This document shows positions 21,839 through 34,500 of a DNA stretch of 64,000 nt, one piece after another (the stretch's first letter is position 1; the number at the start of each line of letters is the position of its first letter). This DNA is from Eutreptiella sp. 'Long Island Sound 2002' (lineage: Eukaryota > Euglenozoa > Euglenophyceae > Eutreptiales > Eutreptiaceae): assembly GCA_964036045.1 (NCBI GenBank), contig OZ038383.1:65415725-65479724 (forward strand). The letters are read 5' to 3'. The translations under genes were made by a program, and so were the position numbers. Under the pieces are notes generated by a model. The model made no database searches and was not told the origin of the DNA. It saw only the letters and a list, made by a program, of their open reading frames with translations.

Positions 21839-24800
21839 GGGAGCCACGAAAATCGCCCCTCCCCAGGCGATTTCAGGCATGATCCCCAAATTCCAGATCG
21901 ACCATTACTTGATGTAGGGTCGCTTGTCTCCTCTCCCCTGGATCCGGCAGCGGATCCTTCTGTTGTAGTGGACGAGGTTGGTGTACAGTCCAAGCACAGG
22001 GCCCGTCAGTTTGTCACAAAGCTGTTGGTCTCTGATTGCAAGGGAAATTTCCATCTCGCCACTTGTTTGTGTGACAATGGATCAGAGGTAAATCTCCAAT
22101 CCAATTCATTCTTACCCGACGACTGCGTGTTTGAGTCGCCTCATCCTGTTACCCTCGAGGGAGTTTCTGGACATTCTCTCGCAGGTGGGCAACGCGGTTG
22201 TTATATATCAACTCATTTGGTCGCTCAAGACCTTTGGGAAGAGCAAAATGTGGAAGAAGTTGTCCTTGAGGATGACTACTTCTATCGTGCCGACATAAAG
22301 TATGACCTTTATTTGGGCCATCCTTGGCTTCGCAAGAACAGGGTAGCGCCCGTAGGTCATCGTCGTTGTTTTTTGCTGGAGTCAGGTCCCTTGGAGCGTC
22401 CTGAATTTCGTTTTTTGCACGCAGGGTTTAAAAGTGCAGAAGAATTTTTGAAGCAAAAGGTGACACCAAAATTTGGTGAAGATGTCACCATTGCAGAGGT
22501 GAATGGGAGTGCCGATTACTCCCAAGAGTTAGAATGTCTTCGTAGGGACTCCCAGCCACGACGCCCTTCGCGCTGGCACTCTTCATCCTACAGAGTTGTC
22601 GACAAATGGCGCGATGCAATTTGTGAATACTTTCATGAACACCATTCCTTTTGGCCCCAGTATGATGCCTTTGCTAACCGTATGAACAAGCGCTTTGACA
22701 AGCACTTTAGCGACGCTTGGACCCACAAATGGGACAAGAAGTTGTGGATTAATCCTCCGTTTCACTTAATCCAGCAGGTCATCCACAAAATCAAGCAAGA
22801 TAAAACCCAGGCAATTTTAGTTGTGCCCTTGTGGGACGACAAGCCTTGGTTTCAGGAATTACAGGACATTTGTGTAGATTACATCGAACTTCCCAGGAAG
22901 ATTAAGCTGTATGCCAGGGACGACACAGGTCCCCTGCCACAGCGGTTCTGGAGTTCGCTTGCATTCCAGGTGGATGGAAAGCTTTCTGACTCTAATTCTG
23001 CTGATTCTGGTACTGATTCTTGTGTTGGGTCAGAATCTGAGGTTGAGCGTGGTACTGATGATGAATCTATTTTTTCTGATTTTTGTCCGTCAGATACCCA
23101 AGGTGATTCAACGTCCAATGGATCCGCCTCGTCTCCCTCTTCCCCAATACGATCGACATCGAAAAGAATCTTCAGTGCACGGGCGAAGAAAAATTCCAAA
23201 TCGCGCCGCAAATTCAGAGTTTTTTATGAAAAACCCCCTGTGGAAGCTTTCATGGATCCTTTCGAGGAGCTGGATCTCGAAGAGAATCTCTGGGATTTCG
23301 ACACACGACCCACCTATCTTCAAGAGGCAGTTGATACGGACCTGTTTAGGGACATCCGTAAGAAGATTCTTCCTGCCAAAGCCGAAGAAGTCGCCAAAGT
23401 TTTTTCGACAGTAATTCCTGGCGATCAGGTGGACACTGAATTGTGTTTCAAGTCAAGAGAAAAGATTTTTGAGGAACGGAAGGACACAACCCTTTCAGGG
23501 AAGTTGATCAAAGATCCCCCTGTCCGTGGACAGTTCGGTGAAGCCTTCATCGAGCTTCGTGAAGGGTACAAGGCAAAAAAACAGCGCCCTTATGAGAATC
23601 ATGGACATAAAGATGAGATCCTCAGAAAAATCATCGAGAGAAATCTCAGGGAATTTGGTTGGCTTGACGGTTGTATGACCAGCGAATGGTGCTGTGCACC
23701 CTTCACAGTCCCGAAGCCACCGCCTGCAGACCAGAACACTATTGATGGTTGGCGAATGGTGGTTGATTTTCGCAACCTCAACGCCGAAACCAAGGCGGAT
23801 TCACACCCCCTGCCCCTCATTGAGGAGGAAATCGCCAAGAGGGCAAGAGGTCGTTTGTTTTCTGTGCTGGATCTTCGTCACGGCTTTCACCAAATGCCGT
23901 TGAGGAAGGACAGCCGACCTCTCACTTGTATGTGCACGCCATGTGGCCCAGTCCAGTGGACTGTCATGCCCATGGGTCTGAAGAACGCCCCTTCGTTTTT
24001 TCAAAGAATGATGGAGGATGTGCTGTTCACAACCCATCCTGAGCTTCGTGCCTTCGTGAGTGTGTACATAGATGACATAATCATCGCGACAGAAGGGGAG
24101 GGACTGACCGAAGCCGAGCTGGTGGCCCTACATGAGAAGCAGCTGAACCAAGTTTTGGACATTCTTGACGCCAATCAGCTGATTTGTGGGCCAAAGAAGG
24201 GAAAATTATTTTGAAAATCAGTCGAATTTTGTGGTTCTCTCCTAGAGAATGGCACCCGACGACCCAGTCCAGGGAAGCTCATCGCTATTCAGAAGTGGAA
24301 GCGCCCTGAGACGATCACGGAGTTGAGAGGATTCCTGGGTTGTTGCAATTTTTACCACACTTTTGTGCCGAATTATGCCAAATTTGCTGCCCCCCTCACT
24401 GAATTACTGAAGGTAGGGAGAGATGCGGGCAAGGCAGGTTCAAAGGTTCGTGTCAAGTGGACTGACGAGTGCGAGGAGGCCTTCCATCACTTGAAGGCGG
24501 CCCTCTGTGAAGTCGCCACGTTGCATGTGCCCCAATTTGACCGACCCTTCTACATTAGAACCGACGCTTCTAGGTACGCGATCGGAGCTGTCCTTGAACA
24601 GGTTGATGAGGCCACCGGCGATCATTACCCTCTTGCATTTTGGTCTCGGAAGCTAGCCCCACGCCAAATGCAATGGTCGCCGCGTGAGCAAGAAACCTAC
24701 GCCATCATCTGTGCTTTAAAAAAGTACCAATCGTGGGTTGGCACCAATCGAGTCGAGGTCCTGACGGATCATCGATCTCTGGAGTATTGGGCCACCGAAC

Positions 24801-27023
24801 ACATTGATACTGTCGCGAGCCCAGCTGGTCGACGGGCCAGATTGCACGAATTTCTCTCTCTGTTTGACCTCCATGGTGTCGTATTTGCCTGGAAAACACA
24901 ACACGGTAGCGGATGCTCTGAGCCGATGGGCTTACCCCGCCTCAGAGGGGCTGCAAAGTACCAACATCCATGGTACGGAGCAGGACCGCCATGTAATCAT
25001 CGAATGGGATCAGGAAGAAAAAAAGCTCATTCGACGTGCATGCATGCAGTGCGCTGTTAAACAGCACGCATTGCCGTGTCACGACATCACGGCCATCACA
25101 GATCCGGCGCATGCTCATGAGATCTGCACCAAAACACTGAAAGTCGTGGAAAAAGTCACCGATCCCTCCTCAGGGAGTGTGAAACGGTTTGACTATACCC
25201 GACAAGTAAGTCGATTTCGGTTGATCCAGGGCATTAAGCGTCGAGATCCGGCCAAAACTCCACCCCTGCCTAAAGATTCCCTGATAATCCGTGACTGGAC
25301 GTCCGATTACCTGCAGGATCCCATGTTTAAAGAGATCTTTGGAAATCTCCAATCCAAAGATGCTCACAAGGATGGGATTTTTGCTGAGTACTCGTTGGAT
25401 GGGGGGAAGCTGTGGATGGAGGGTAAATTGTGTGTGCCAGACGCCCTAGCCCCCCGAGTGTTAAACTGGTGGCACAAATGGGAGTCCCCCCACGCACATG
25501 GCCGTCGACTGTGGTCGATGATTAAACATAGGTTGTTTGGCTCACGGCTATATACTCATTGCATGAAAGTAGCCGCCGGATGTGCCCAATGTGCTGTCTC
25601 GACGCCCCCCAGCGCGTAGAAGCACGGCCATCTGAGGCCTCATCCTATTCCGGAGCGCCTCTTTAACAGGGTCACCAGTGATTTTTCCTATCTCGGTGAA
25701 CTCGATGACGAAGAGTGCCATTGGACGAATAAAAAAGTCAATGGTGTGCTCCTTATTCAGTGCCGTCATTCCGGCTACATTCAAGTGTTGCCTTGCAACA
25801 TTGAGTCGATGACTGGCAAGGCTGCCGCCAAATGGTGCGCGCAGACCTGGATGGGAGGTTGGGACGTCCCATCCGAGGTGGTGACGGATTCAGGCAAAGA
25901 GTACACCTCCGAATGGTGGAGAGAATTATGTGCTCGCCTTGGAATCCACCACCTCCGATGTGAAATCCACTCGCATCGAGCGCTGCCTGGCGAAAGAGCC
26001 GGCCGCTCAATTATTAATATGCTTCGTAAGGAGCTCGCGAGTGAAAAGGATTTCCATTGGCTTGAGATTCTGTTCGCCATGCTTCGCCGTTACCACAACA
26101 CGCCTTTGTATCATGGCCTTTCTCCAAATGAAATTGTCTTTGGACGAAAGAAGTGTTGGTGGAACATGCCGTTGAATAATCCTCGCCCCTGTAAGGATGC
26201 TTCGCTGTTTTTGGACGAAGTCCAACGAGCAGATAAAACGGTGTCGAAATTAATCGAGAAGCATCAAGCTGACTGGCTTTGGGTCCAGAATCAAGGCCGA
26301 AAAAACCCCCACAATTTTGAGGTCGATGATCGAGTTTGGCTTCGAAAATCCGAAACCACCCTGGACGGAGATGACAAGCTTCTTCCCTTGTGGGAGGGGC
26401 CATTCGCTGTTACAGCGCGTCTTGGTGAGAACAGGTGGAGGATTCGTGTGCATGTCAGCAGGGAAATTGACGTTTCGGGCGATCGCCTCAAGAGAGAGAT
26501 CCCCTCCCCCAAGGATCGGGTTAAACCCCTTTTTTGGACTGCGAAACACTTGTCTGATCGGGTCATCGAAGGGGGAAAGTACGAACTCAAGAGGATTGTT
26601 GAAGCAAGACATGACGCCAAGGGCGAATGGGAATTTCTGTGTGAGTGGAGGGGCTTTGATTCCAGTCACAACAACTGGGAACCAGCCCAATCTTTTGTCC
26701 ATGGATACACCAAGTCGTTCATTGACTTCCTGAAGAAGCACCCCGAAATTGGCGTACTCCTGACAGACTGTTTGTCGAAACCAGACAGACAAGTGGAGAG
26801 CGACGGAAAACGACCTGTGGTGAATCGAGATCCAGCCTTTTACGGCCCTCAGCAGCCACATTCCAGGGCTGATCCGTCGATTCCCCCTCCTGCGGTCAGG
26901 CCAGCCCAGGAGCCAAATGAGGACCAAGCTTCGAGTTCGGCCGCTGATCTGCAGCGCCCAAGCCGTACGAGGGCCAGGCCAGACAGGTTGGTGGTCACAT
27001 GTATTCGTGCTTGCCCGAATTGA
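21839..27023 (+). pseudogene. pol: Pol of element B (PR-MT-RT-RH-INT-chromodomain), broken
   Basis: Pol is in frame with gag after UAG and has no other stop until 24212. Domain order: aspartic protease with LCDNGSEVNL near 22073-22102; a methyltransferase-like domain with NPPF at 22751-22762; reverse transcriptase with VVDFRNLN, LDLRHGFHQMP and YIDD at 24065-24076; RNase H with RTDAS near 24558; integrase with H/H and CxxC near 25500-25590, a central core with VTDSG and the catalytic Glu in PGERAG; and a C-terminal chromodomain at about 26575-26745. Lesions: TGA at 24212-24214, a frameshift near 24887 in the RNase H, and TAG at 25617-25619. The N-terminal ORF 21968-24214 and the C-terminal ORF 25746-27023 are the longest intact pieces. 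Confidence 0.9.
22604..22978 (+). other. Dam/DIRS-like methyltransferase domain in element B
   Basis: Residues about 213-337 of the 21968 ORF read YDAFANRMN, then RF, an Asp-Ala-Trp segment, LWINPPF, a KIKQD helix, ILVVPLWDDKPWF and an end rich in beta strands. This order matches the domain of DIRS-type retrotransposons that has been compared with N6-adenine methyltransferases (DLFASRLN, FPPF, LVAPLWP). NPPF is the catalytic motif form of amino-methyltransferases. Activity is not shown by sequence alone. Confidence 0.6.
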
Positions 27024-28680
27024 GGAAGCCATCCTACCACATTCTGCTCAATCCACTGTTCATTCTTTCTGTTTATGTCATGATGTGGAGAACTGCGAAT
27101 GTTTGATAACTTGACGTCAATCAATCAATTTTTCTTTGGTCTCCGTTCGGTAACGTATCGAAAGTCGAAAGCCGAAAGCCACGGAGTGTGCTGCCGTGTT
27201 CAGAAAAAACCAAACTCAGGCTTAATTCAGGCAGATTCGGGGTAATCTTGTCTCTGTTGGTCTGTGCATCTTTGGAATTTGGCTACTCGTGCAGATGGAA
27301 GCAAATGTACATAATCAAAACGCTGGCCAGCGACAGTCGCCCCTTTCAGCGACATTCACCCCTACAGGCACCCCCTGTAGTACTGGCTGCACCAGATGCG
27401 ACGCCAGGAACTCAGATCTTACCTTCATTTGCTGTGATGCTGACGCCAAAGTCCAGATTCAGATCCAGGATCCTCAGATTTGCCTTGAACTTCTCAGGTT
27501 TGTCCATCATTCTGTCACTGTTGTACGAAACCCAGACGTCAATTGTTCAGACAATCTTCACATAGGAGCTCTAGGGACTTCTAACAGCAACCTCTGAAGT
27601 CCGTAAGCTTCGTTGTATTTTTGGCACACGCCAATGTGAGCTCAATCCGACCTGAAACTGTCGAAAATGGTGAATCCAAGTGTCTTGTGGGACTTCATCG
27701 AAAGATTGGCCTTGTCCAAGTCGATTGACACCACCGCCACTGTAAATTCGGTGTCTTTCAGTTATATACTGTCAGTAAAGCGCCTTCAGTGAACCTTCGG
27801 CGCGTTATAGGCCAAGGATCCAGGGCCAGCATGTTCCATCATGATGCATCATCACATGATCCACATTTTCATAGAATCTGTTAGATGCTCGCGAATCAAC
27901 GTGCCGGAAAGCACAATTGAGCTGAATAAACGACAATATATATTAACTTTAGTCTAAACGAAGGTGTTGGTAGTTTTAGTTCTAGACATGCCGCTTCATT
28001 TCACCTTCATCTTAGGGAATTTGCTGATTTTAGGACAATTTAGATTGATTTCCTTGTCGTTTCCTCTCATGCCTTGAAGATCTGTTTAGATCTAAGTGAA
28101 CAGAAAAACATGTCTACCTTCGGTGGTTCACTTAGAGTCTGTAGACCACATCTGTATTTGTTTACCCTCTCTGTGATTGCTTAATCTCCTTCATCTCAAC
28201 TCAGATTGACTCTCAATTTTGTGATCATCCACCAGATGCGCCAATTCTGAGCCACATGCTGCACTTTTCAGAACGAGAAAAGCGGGATTAACACGATGTA
28301 GAGTTCGGCGAGGACACCGTAGCGTGCCCGCGACAGCGAAACTGTGCCAGGGCGCTGAGATGTCACTCCAATTCTTGATCCCCCCACTCAATCCACCAAT
28401 AATCTACCTCATTCTCAACCAATGCATGGTTTGGTATCGATTCTCGATACGTTTACATGCTTTTTAGCCCTTGACCTAATGTTTTACTGCACGGAGGACT
28501 GTTCGTCACTTCTCATTCTGTCTCATTTCAGGTTCATCCAGCCTGATTCAGTGCCAATTCAGCCCAAATCAGGTCAGATCAAGCAGATTTCGCCCCATCA
28601 AGGCTACATTTCTATTTTCTTCTGGGACTTACCCGCACTACGTTCTTCGTTGACGTAGCGACACACCCCAGTGTGTTTTT
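27024..28680 (+). other. 3' non-coding region of element B
   Basis: About 1.66 kb lies between the pol stop and the 3' LTR. Two overlapping small frames (27188-27565 and 27289-27597) are open. The second encodes a Cys-containing, moderately polar 102-residue protein with a CxxxCxxC cluster. I do not recognise it, and it may be chance or an accessory ORF. The remainder has no coding character. Confidence 0.5.
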
Positions 28681-28690
28681 GGAGGGGGAG
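28681..28690 (+). other. Polypurine tract of element B
   Basis: GGAGGGGGAG abuts the first base of the 3' LTR and would prime plus-strand DNA synthesis. Confidence 0.85.
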
Positions 28691-29222
28691 TGTAAGTGCG
28701 GCTAGCCCCATCTGCTCAGATTTTCAGACATTCTGCCCAGATTGGCTACATTTTGGTCATTTCCTTTGCTTCGGCGGAATTGCCGCCTCGCAGCTCAGTC
28801 ACAGGATATTTCCTATATATTTCTGATATGCCGGATTTGATTCCGCGGTCCATTTCCCGTAAATCCGCCGCGTTCCGCTATTTTAGCTGGAATCGCCATT
28901 TGCCGCTGACGCGCGCTCGCGGGCCAGATCGGCCAAACATTTTTACATAATTGGATTATTTAAATCTTTTCAGACAGTTTTGGACACTCAGATGTATTTA
29001 GAATAATTCGCATCAATTTTCTTCATAGACTGGGATTTTCTGCCGGACCACAATCAGCATGGACCTTGCTTCAGTTGTTGCTGCTCTCGCCTCTGTTGGT
29101 GTCCGAGTATCCGGTTCTACCCCCAATAGCAACGTTCAGGGAGACTCCTCGCGTGCCTGCCCCACTGGTCTTGCCGGCCCCGAGCCCTCCGGCACCCTCA
29201 ACGACCCAGGGCAGCACTTTCA
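28691..29222 (+). repeat. 3' LTR of element B
   Basis: 532 bp, identical to the 5' LTR except for six substitutions that I counted. It is followed by the target duplication ATGCC. The gag ATG is conserved at 29059 but the frame closes after 63 codons because no primer site follows. Confidence 0.95.
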
Positions 29223-29227
29223 ATGCC

Positions 29228-31149
29228 ACATGTCAAAAGTCATTACATAAACCCCAAAAAATGTGTTCATTCCCCAGCCTCTAAATCCTAGCCCAATGGG
29301 GAAGGTCGCGTGTCATGGCCTAGGGTGGCACTCAAGACCATGCCCTACCCTGACATAACCTTGGTTGGACTTGGTGTCGAATGGGCTTAGAGAAATGACT
29401 TATGAGTTTGAACTCATAACATGCCAAAAAACTGCCAATTCACACACTATTGGCCATATATCACATATATGCTCAAAATTGAAGTTACCACTTATCCGAA
29501 GGCTCCAAGCATGCATGGAATCGAAGTCTACCCTTCATGGAGGATGGAGACCAAATGCGACTGCCCATGTACATCCCCATTTACCCTTGAAACCCCTTCA
29601 GATATGGGCGCCACGCACTGCCCAAGTCAGCCCATGAATTTGAGACCAATTCTTGTAATCCCTCATGCGTCAAGCCAAATGGAGTACACAATCCGGCATA
29701 TGGTGGTGTTCAACTCCAAAGCATATGCCAACAGATGAACAACATACCATGGTTCGATTCCTAATAGGCTTCTTGCTGTAAGCTGACCAGGTGAGTACAC
29801 AAAACGCAAAAATGAGCAAAAATTGAGGTCCAAAACATGAAAATATGACCAAATACAAAGTTGTCATGATAGTATATCTCTATGCTCACCCATGATATCC
29901 GCTCATGATTCAATACACAAATGATTGAGACCATTTGCGAATAATTCCCCCACTTGGATCCCCAATCGGGCGCATGGAGATACCTTCGCCACTAATATCT
30001 ACATGCCCCATGAAAATGGGAGTGCACCCATGGATCTCTTTGTCAAACATACCATGAGCAATACATATGCGGTAGACTTGGTCTAGTGCTTTGAATCCCA
30101 CAATTGGGACATGGGCAAGACCCTTGTCACGTATGGCTCCCCATCTCTTCGGCCACACGAAGATATATAACATGGGCGTGAGCATATCAAACATATACCA
30201 TGCATGTAACAAATACCCTCAAAATGTGGCTCCCACCATGATATGCCATGTCCCTCCATTGACATAACGTCACGTTAAAAATACGTAGGAACCCAAGGAA
30301 AGTTGCTATGCAACCCCAACACTAATGCGGCACACTCGAAAGTTGCATTAAAATATTCGGTTGCACGGTCCAAGAGTTCTATATCACTTTATACCCTCTT
30401 GACCATTTTCCCTTGCTACACCGGGCATGTGTGCGCACCAAAGGCGTTTGATGCTTCCTCAATTAAGTTGAGACCAAGGCAGTTCCAACCCAACCTTCCT
30501 TATTCTCTTTCCTCACACTCGCTCGTAGATATGGCTCTTCAAACTGGTCCCACGATTCGCTTTTGTTTCCCTTATATCTCCAAGTCAAATGGGTGGCAAG
30601 TATAAGGGGAACCTGATTCGGGCATAGGGACAAGAGTACGACCACTCGAAGAAGTCCAAATCAAGTGCGGCGATGTCGAAGTCGAAAATCCGATTTCGAC
30701 ATCGCGAAAAATTCTGATTAAAATTTCGAGTGCTTATTTAGAGAATTGCGGAAGCAACGAACCCTTTGCTGATGAGATCTGACCCTTCAACGGAATATCC
30801 GTCAAAATATCTGGAAATAACAGTTAACCAATCGGTTAACGCAAAATCGCGAGCCAACTGACAGTCGCCGATACATTGACTATCAGAACGAAAGGCTGAG
30901 AAATTACGGAAACATTATGATAATAAAACCCTGTTGATTCCTGATATTCTGATATATAAATCTCCGCTGTCGGCGCCTCGGTACTGAATGTGACCGCTCA
31001 TAGCCGGAATGGCCAAACCTATCACACTATCACATCGGGTTAGTTCGGGTGGATGGGGGAGTATGATATCAGCCAATGGCGGCTTGCCGGCACATAGATA
31101 CACACCCCAAGTGACCCCAAGATGGCCACGGGGGTCCGAACCGGCTTCA
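29228..31149 (-). repeat. 3' LTR of element A, proximal piece
   Basis: It continues the LTR interrupted at 18434 and matches 40080-42002. The two pieces sum to 2366 bp, against 2367 bp for the intact LTR. Short open frames in it are chance. Differences from the intact copy cluster in the first 600 bases. Confidence 0.92.
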
Positions 31150-31159
31150 CCCCCCTTCT
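31150..31159 (-). other. Polypurine tract of element A
   Basis: On the minus strand GAGAAGGGGG directly precedes the TG start of the 3' LTR. Confidence 0.8.
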
Positions 31160-31543
31160 CAGAGCGTTGTATCCGCTCGGAAACAAATGAAGAGAGGACG
31201 GGAGGACCCCAATGGGCTCCAACCCCCCCCTCCATGTCTCAAGGACACATGGAGGCCCCACACACGTCGTAGGCGTCCCCCATGCCCCAAGGGAGGGGTA
31301 AGGACACTGATAATCAGCGCCCTACGCCATATCCGGTCTCCTCTTGATCTACAACATGGACCAAGGGGATCAAAGATAGAAAAACGTCGTCGGTCGACCT
31401 AAATAAGTATACCACAATGCAATATATATGTGGAGATCGAGTGAAGGGGGTATATGGCCACTCAAGGCCAAAAAATCCCCGGATGAACGCCCTCACTTGT
31501 CTCCCCAAATCACAGAAACAAACAAAATGCCAAGGGGGATCCA
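31160..31543 (-). other. 3' non-coding region of element A
   Basis: Nearly 400 bases lie between the pol stop and the polypurine tract. No coding is seen. Confidence 0.7.
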
Positions 31544-34500
31544 TTATGGTGCTACAGCAGCAACGAAATGGACCAATACGTCCTTGACATCCAAAGAAAT
31601 ACCCTTTTTCTTTAGGTAGTCCATCCAGACCGTGGTATACCTCGGCACGAAACTGCTCGGAGGCTCCCACGAGTCCCTGGATGCGGCGAATCCCTTCCAA
31701 CGGACCTTGTAAAGCCTCCCCCCAGGCGTCCCTGGGTCCGGCTTGTCCGCCAGGATCTTCTCCGCGGTGAAATCGTCGTCCTCACCCTCATCGTCCGAGT
31801 CCACATCGCCGGCCGTGAACTCGAAGGTGACGGGACGTCCGCTGGGGTCCGGTGCTCGGGGACGAAGCTGGGTGTGGTCGCGGTCCAGGATCTTGTTATC
31901 CCCCACACGAACCGCATACACATCCTGCCCGACCTTCCGCACGATTACCCCCGGCACATACCAGGACGCCTGCCGATGCCTGGACAGGACATCCTTGTGG
32001 TGCCGCTCCACCCACACGGTGTCTTGGAGAGCATACTTCTGGACCTTTCCCTGCTTCAAGTACTTGGCCCTCTTGTCATGCTCGTCATGAAGTGCCTTGC
32101 ACACCTTGGCCGCCGTGTCGTCCGCCTCAGACATCATAGCGTTCGCATCCCGGGCCACTTTGCCGTGGTTCATCCACGGGAGAGTGCGTGACACTCGATC
32201 CCGTAGGAACAGGATGCGATGGGGCGACAGCCCAGTGGGTCCCGGAAGGTCGTGATACGCTTGGAGTACCCTCCACAGCGAATTGTACCAATTCCGGCCC
32301 GGTTCGTCGATGTGCAGCTGACGGAACTTCTCGAACATCTGCCGCCCTGCCACCTCAGCCCGGCCATTCGACCGGCTGTGGTATGCCACGGTCTTGGCGT
32401 GCCGAATCCCCATGTGCTTGCACATCGTCTTGAACCACGTCCCCAGGAATTGACTGCCCCGATCGCTGCAGATGACAGCTGGGACATCGAAAATCGTCAG
32501 CCAATGCCTGATCATGGCATTAGCGACGGTCTTGGCCTGCAGCCCCACTCCATGCTTGTCCTTCTTGTCCTTCTTCTTGGACTTCTTGCCAGGGACTGCC
32601 AAAATATACCCACTGTGCCTGTCCACCGCCAGGATGACACAGTCGTAGGTCTCTCCTTCCACGGTGACCTCAGGCATGGCGAATACATCCATGGCCACGG
32701 ACCGCATAGGGGCTTCCGGTATAGCCGTGTATACCGGGTTGCCCGCTGTGGAATGGTTGGGGCTCTTTGTGGCCCGACACACGGCACAGTCGCTGCAGTA
32801 CCTATCCAGGATGGCGTAGTACCCCAGAGGGAACTTGAAACGCCACGCCAGGTCCTGCTGCATCTTGTCCCGGCCAGGGTGCATGAGCTTGGCGTTGTGC
32901 CAATGGTCAATGAGCTCCTCCACTCGGTTCTCGGGCACCAGCAGCTTGTCCTTGAGGAACAACTTGTCGCCATCCTCGGTCAAGCCCTCGGGCCATTCGT
33001 CATCCGACGGGGCGCTCACGGCATTCCAGTACTTGCTCCAGTGCTGGGATGCCGCGTAGTCATCCGACCAGTCCTCTGTGAGCACCGACCTGACTAGCTC
33101 TACCGGGGCCACCATCCATTGCTCGAGGGTTTCCTCTCGAATAGCTTGGACGCGGGCACCCCAGAACTTGGCCAGGTCTGTACGATTTGCCATCACCACA
33201 AAGCACTTGACCCCTTCTTGCTCCATGACCTTCTCCATCTCGATGATGCGCTTGGCCTCCTCGGTTTCCTCGGCGTCCCCATGGCTGGATATGTCCATCC
33301 AAGCCTTGCCCGCGGGGTAGGCCCATCGACTGAGGCAATCCGCCACAGTGTTGTCCTTCCCCGGGACATATACGACGCTGAGGTCGAACTTGGCGAACGT
33401 CTCGTGCCACCGGGCCCTCCTTGCCGCCGGTCCCGAGGGGGTGTCGACGTGCTCCTTGTGCGGGCTCTGCAAGGACTGATGGTCCGTGCAAACCACTACC
33501 GGTTGCAATCCGATGTGGCCAGACCACTTCCTGAGCGCACAAACAATGGCGTACGTCTCCTTCTCCCTCGCGGTCCAGGTGCGGCGTTGGCCCTCGGCCA
33601 GGATCCGGCTCCAGAACGCCACGGGTACATGTGACCCATCGTCTCGGATCTGCTCGAGGACTGCCCCCACAGCATAGTCCGAGGCGTCCGTCCGTAGCAC
33701 GAATCCCTTGTCCGGGTCCACCAGGAACAGCCCCAACTGCCCGGGGAGTCGCTCCTTCAGGCTGTTGAACGCATCCTCAGCCTCAGAGGTCCAGGCAAGC
33801 TTCTTCTTGCTCCCCTTCCGGCCATCGAACTTGTCCACTTGCAGCATCTTGTGCAGCGGCCCCGACAGTTCTGCATACATCCGGACATAGCCCGAATAGT
33901 AGTTGCAGAACCCCATGAAGGACCGGAGTTCGCTGATGGTCTGGGGCTTCTCCCAGTGGTGCAGGGACGCCAGCTTCCCAGGCATGGGACGGCGTTGCCC
34001 GCAACCAACCACGTGACCCGCGAACTCCACTTCCTTCACGAAGAGTGAGGCTTTGGTGGGCTTGCACACCATGTTGTGCTTGTCCAACTCGCTGAGCACT
34101 CGGCGCAGATCCTTCTCATGCGCGTCGATGAGCTCCTCCTCAGTCATGTTCTCCGTGCCGGACCCGATGATGATGTCATCCACGAAGGGATCGGCACAGT
34201 CCCGGACAGGACCGAGTGGGTCCTCCATCATGCGCTGGAAAGCGGCGTTGCCATTCTTGGCACCCATAGGCACCACTTTCCACTGCATGGGCCCCAGCGG
34301 CGTCGACATCGCTGTACAGGGCCTGGAGCCCGGGTGTAGCGGCATCTGGTGGTAACCGTGTTTCAGGTCCAACACCGTGAAAATCCGCTTTTTCTGTTGC
34401 TTTTGGAGGATGGAGTCGATCAGGGGAAGCGAGTACAAGTCGTGCTCGGTCTGCTCGTTCAAACCTCTGTAATCAACCACCAACCTCCACTCGCCCTTTT

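Larger units (their letters stand above)
18435..29222 (+). mobile_element. Ty3/gypsy chromodomain retrotransposon B
   Basis: A complete LTR element of 10.8 kb. LTRs of 532 bp (18435-18966 and 28691-29222) start TG and end CA and differ at six positions. The 5-bp target duplication ATGCC (18430-18434 and 29223-29227) is present once at the empty site in the other LTR of element A (near 40079). The primer-binding site follows the left LTR and a GGAGGGGGAG purine tract precedes the right LTR. Gag and pol are in one frame, with a UAG between them. Pol also carries two stops and one frameshift, so this copy cannot make the full enzyme. It is younger than A. Confidence 0.95.

Noticed and set aside
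24804-24905. Overlapping RNase H frames as programmed frameshift
   Set aside because: The shift falls within a conserved RNase H motif region and there is no slippery heptamer, so a simple indel is more likely.
29910-30212. Conserved 100-codon frame present in both LTRs of element A
   Set aside because: Presence in both copies only reflects LTR duplication; the composition is not protein-like.
32219-33097. 292-codon plus-strand frame
   Set aside because: Antisense shadow of the integrase region of element A pol.
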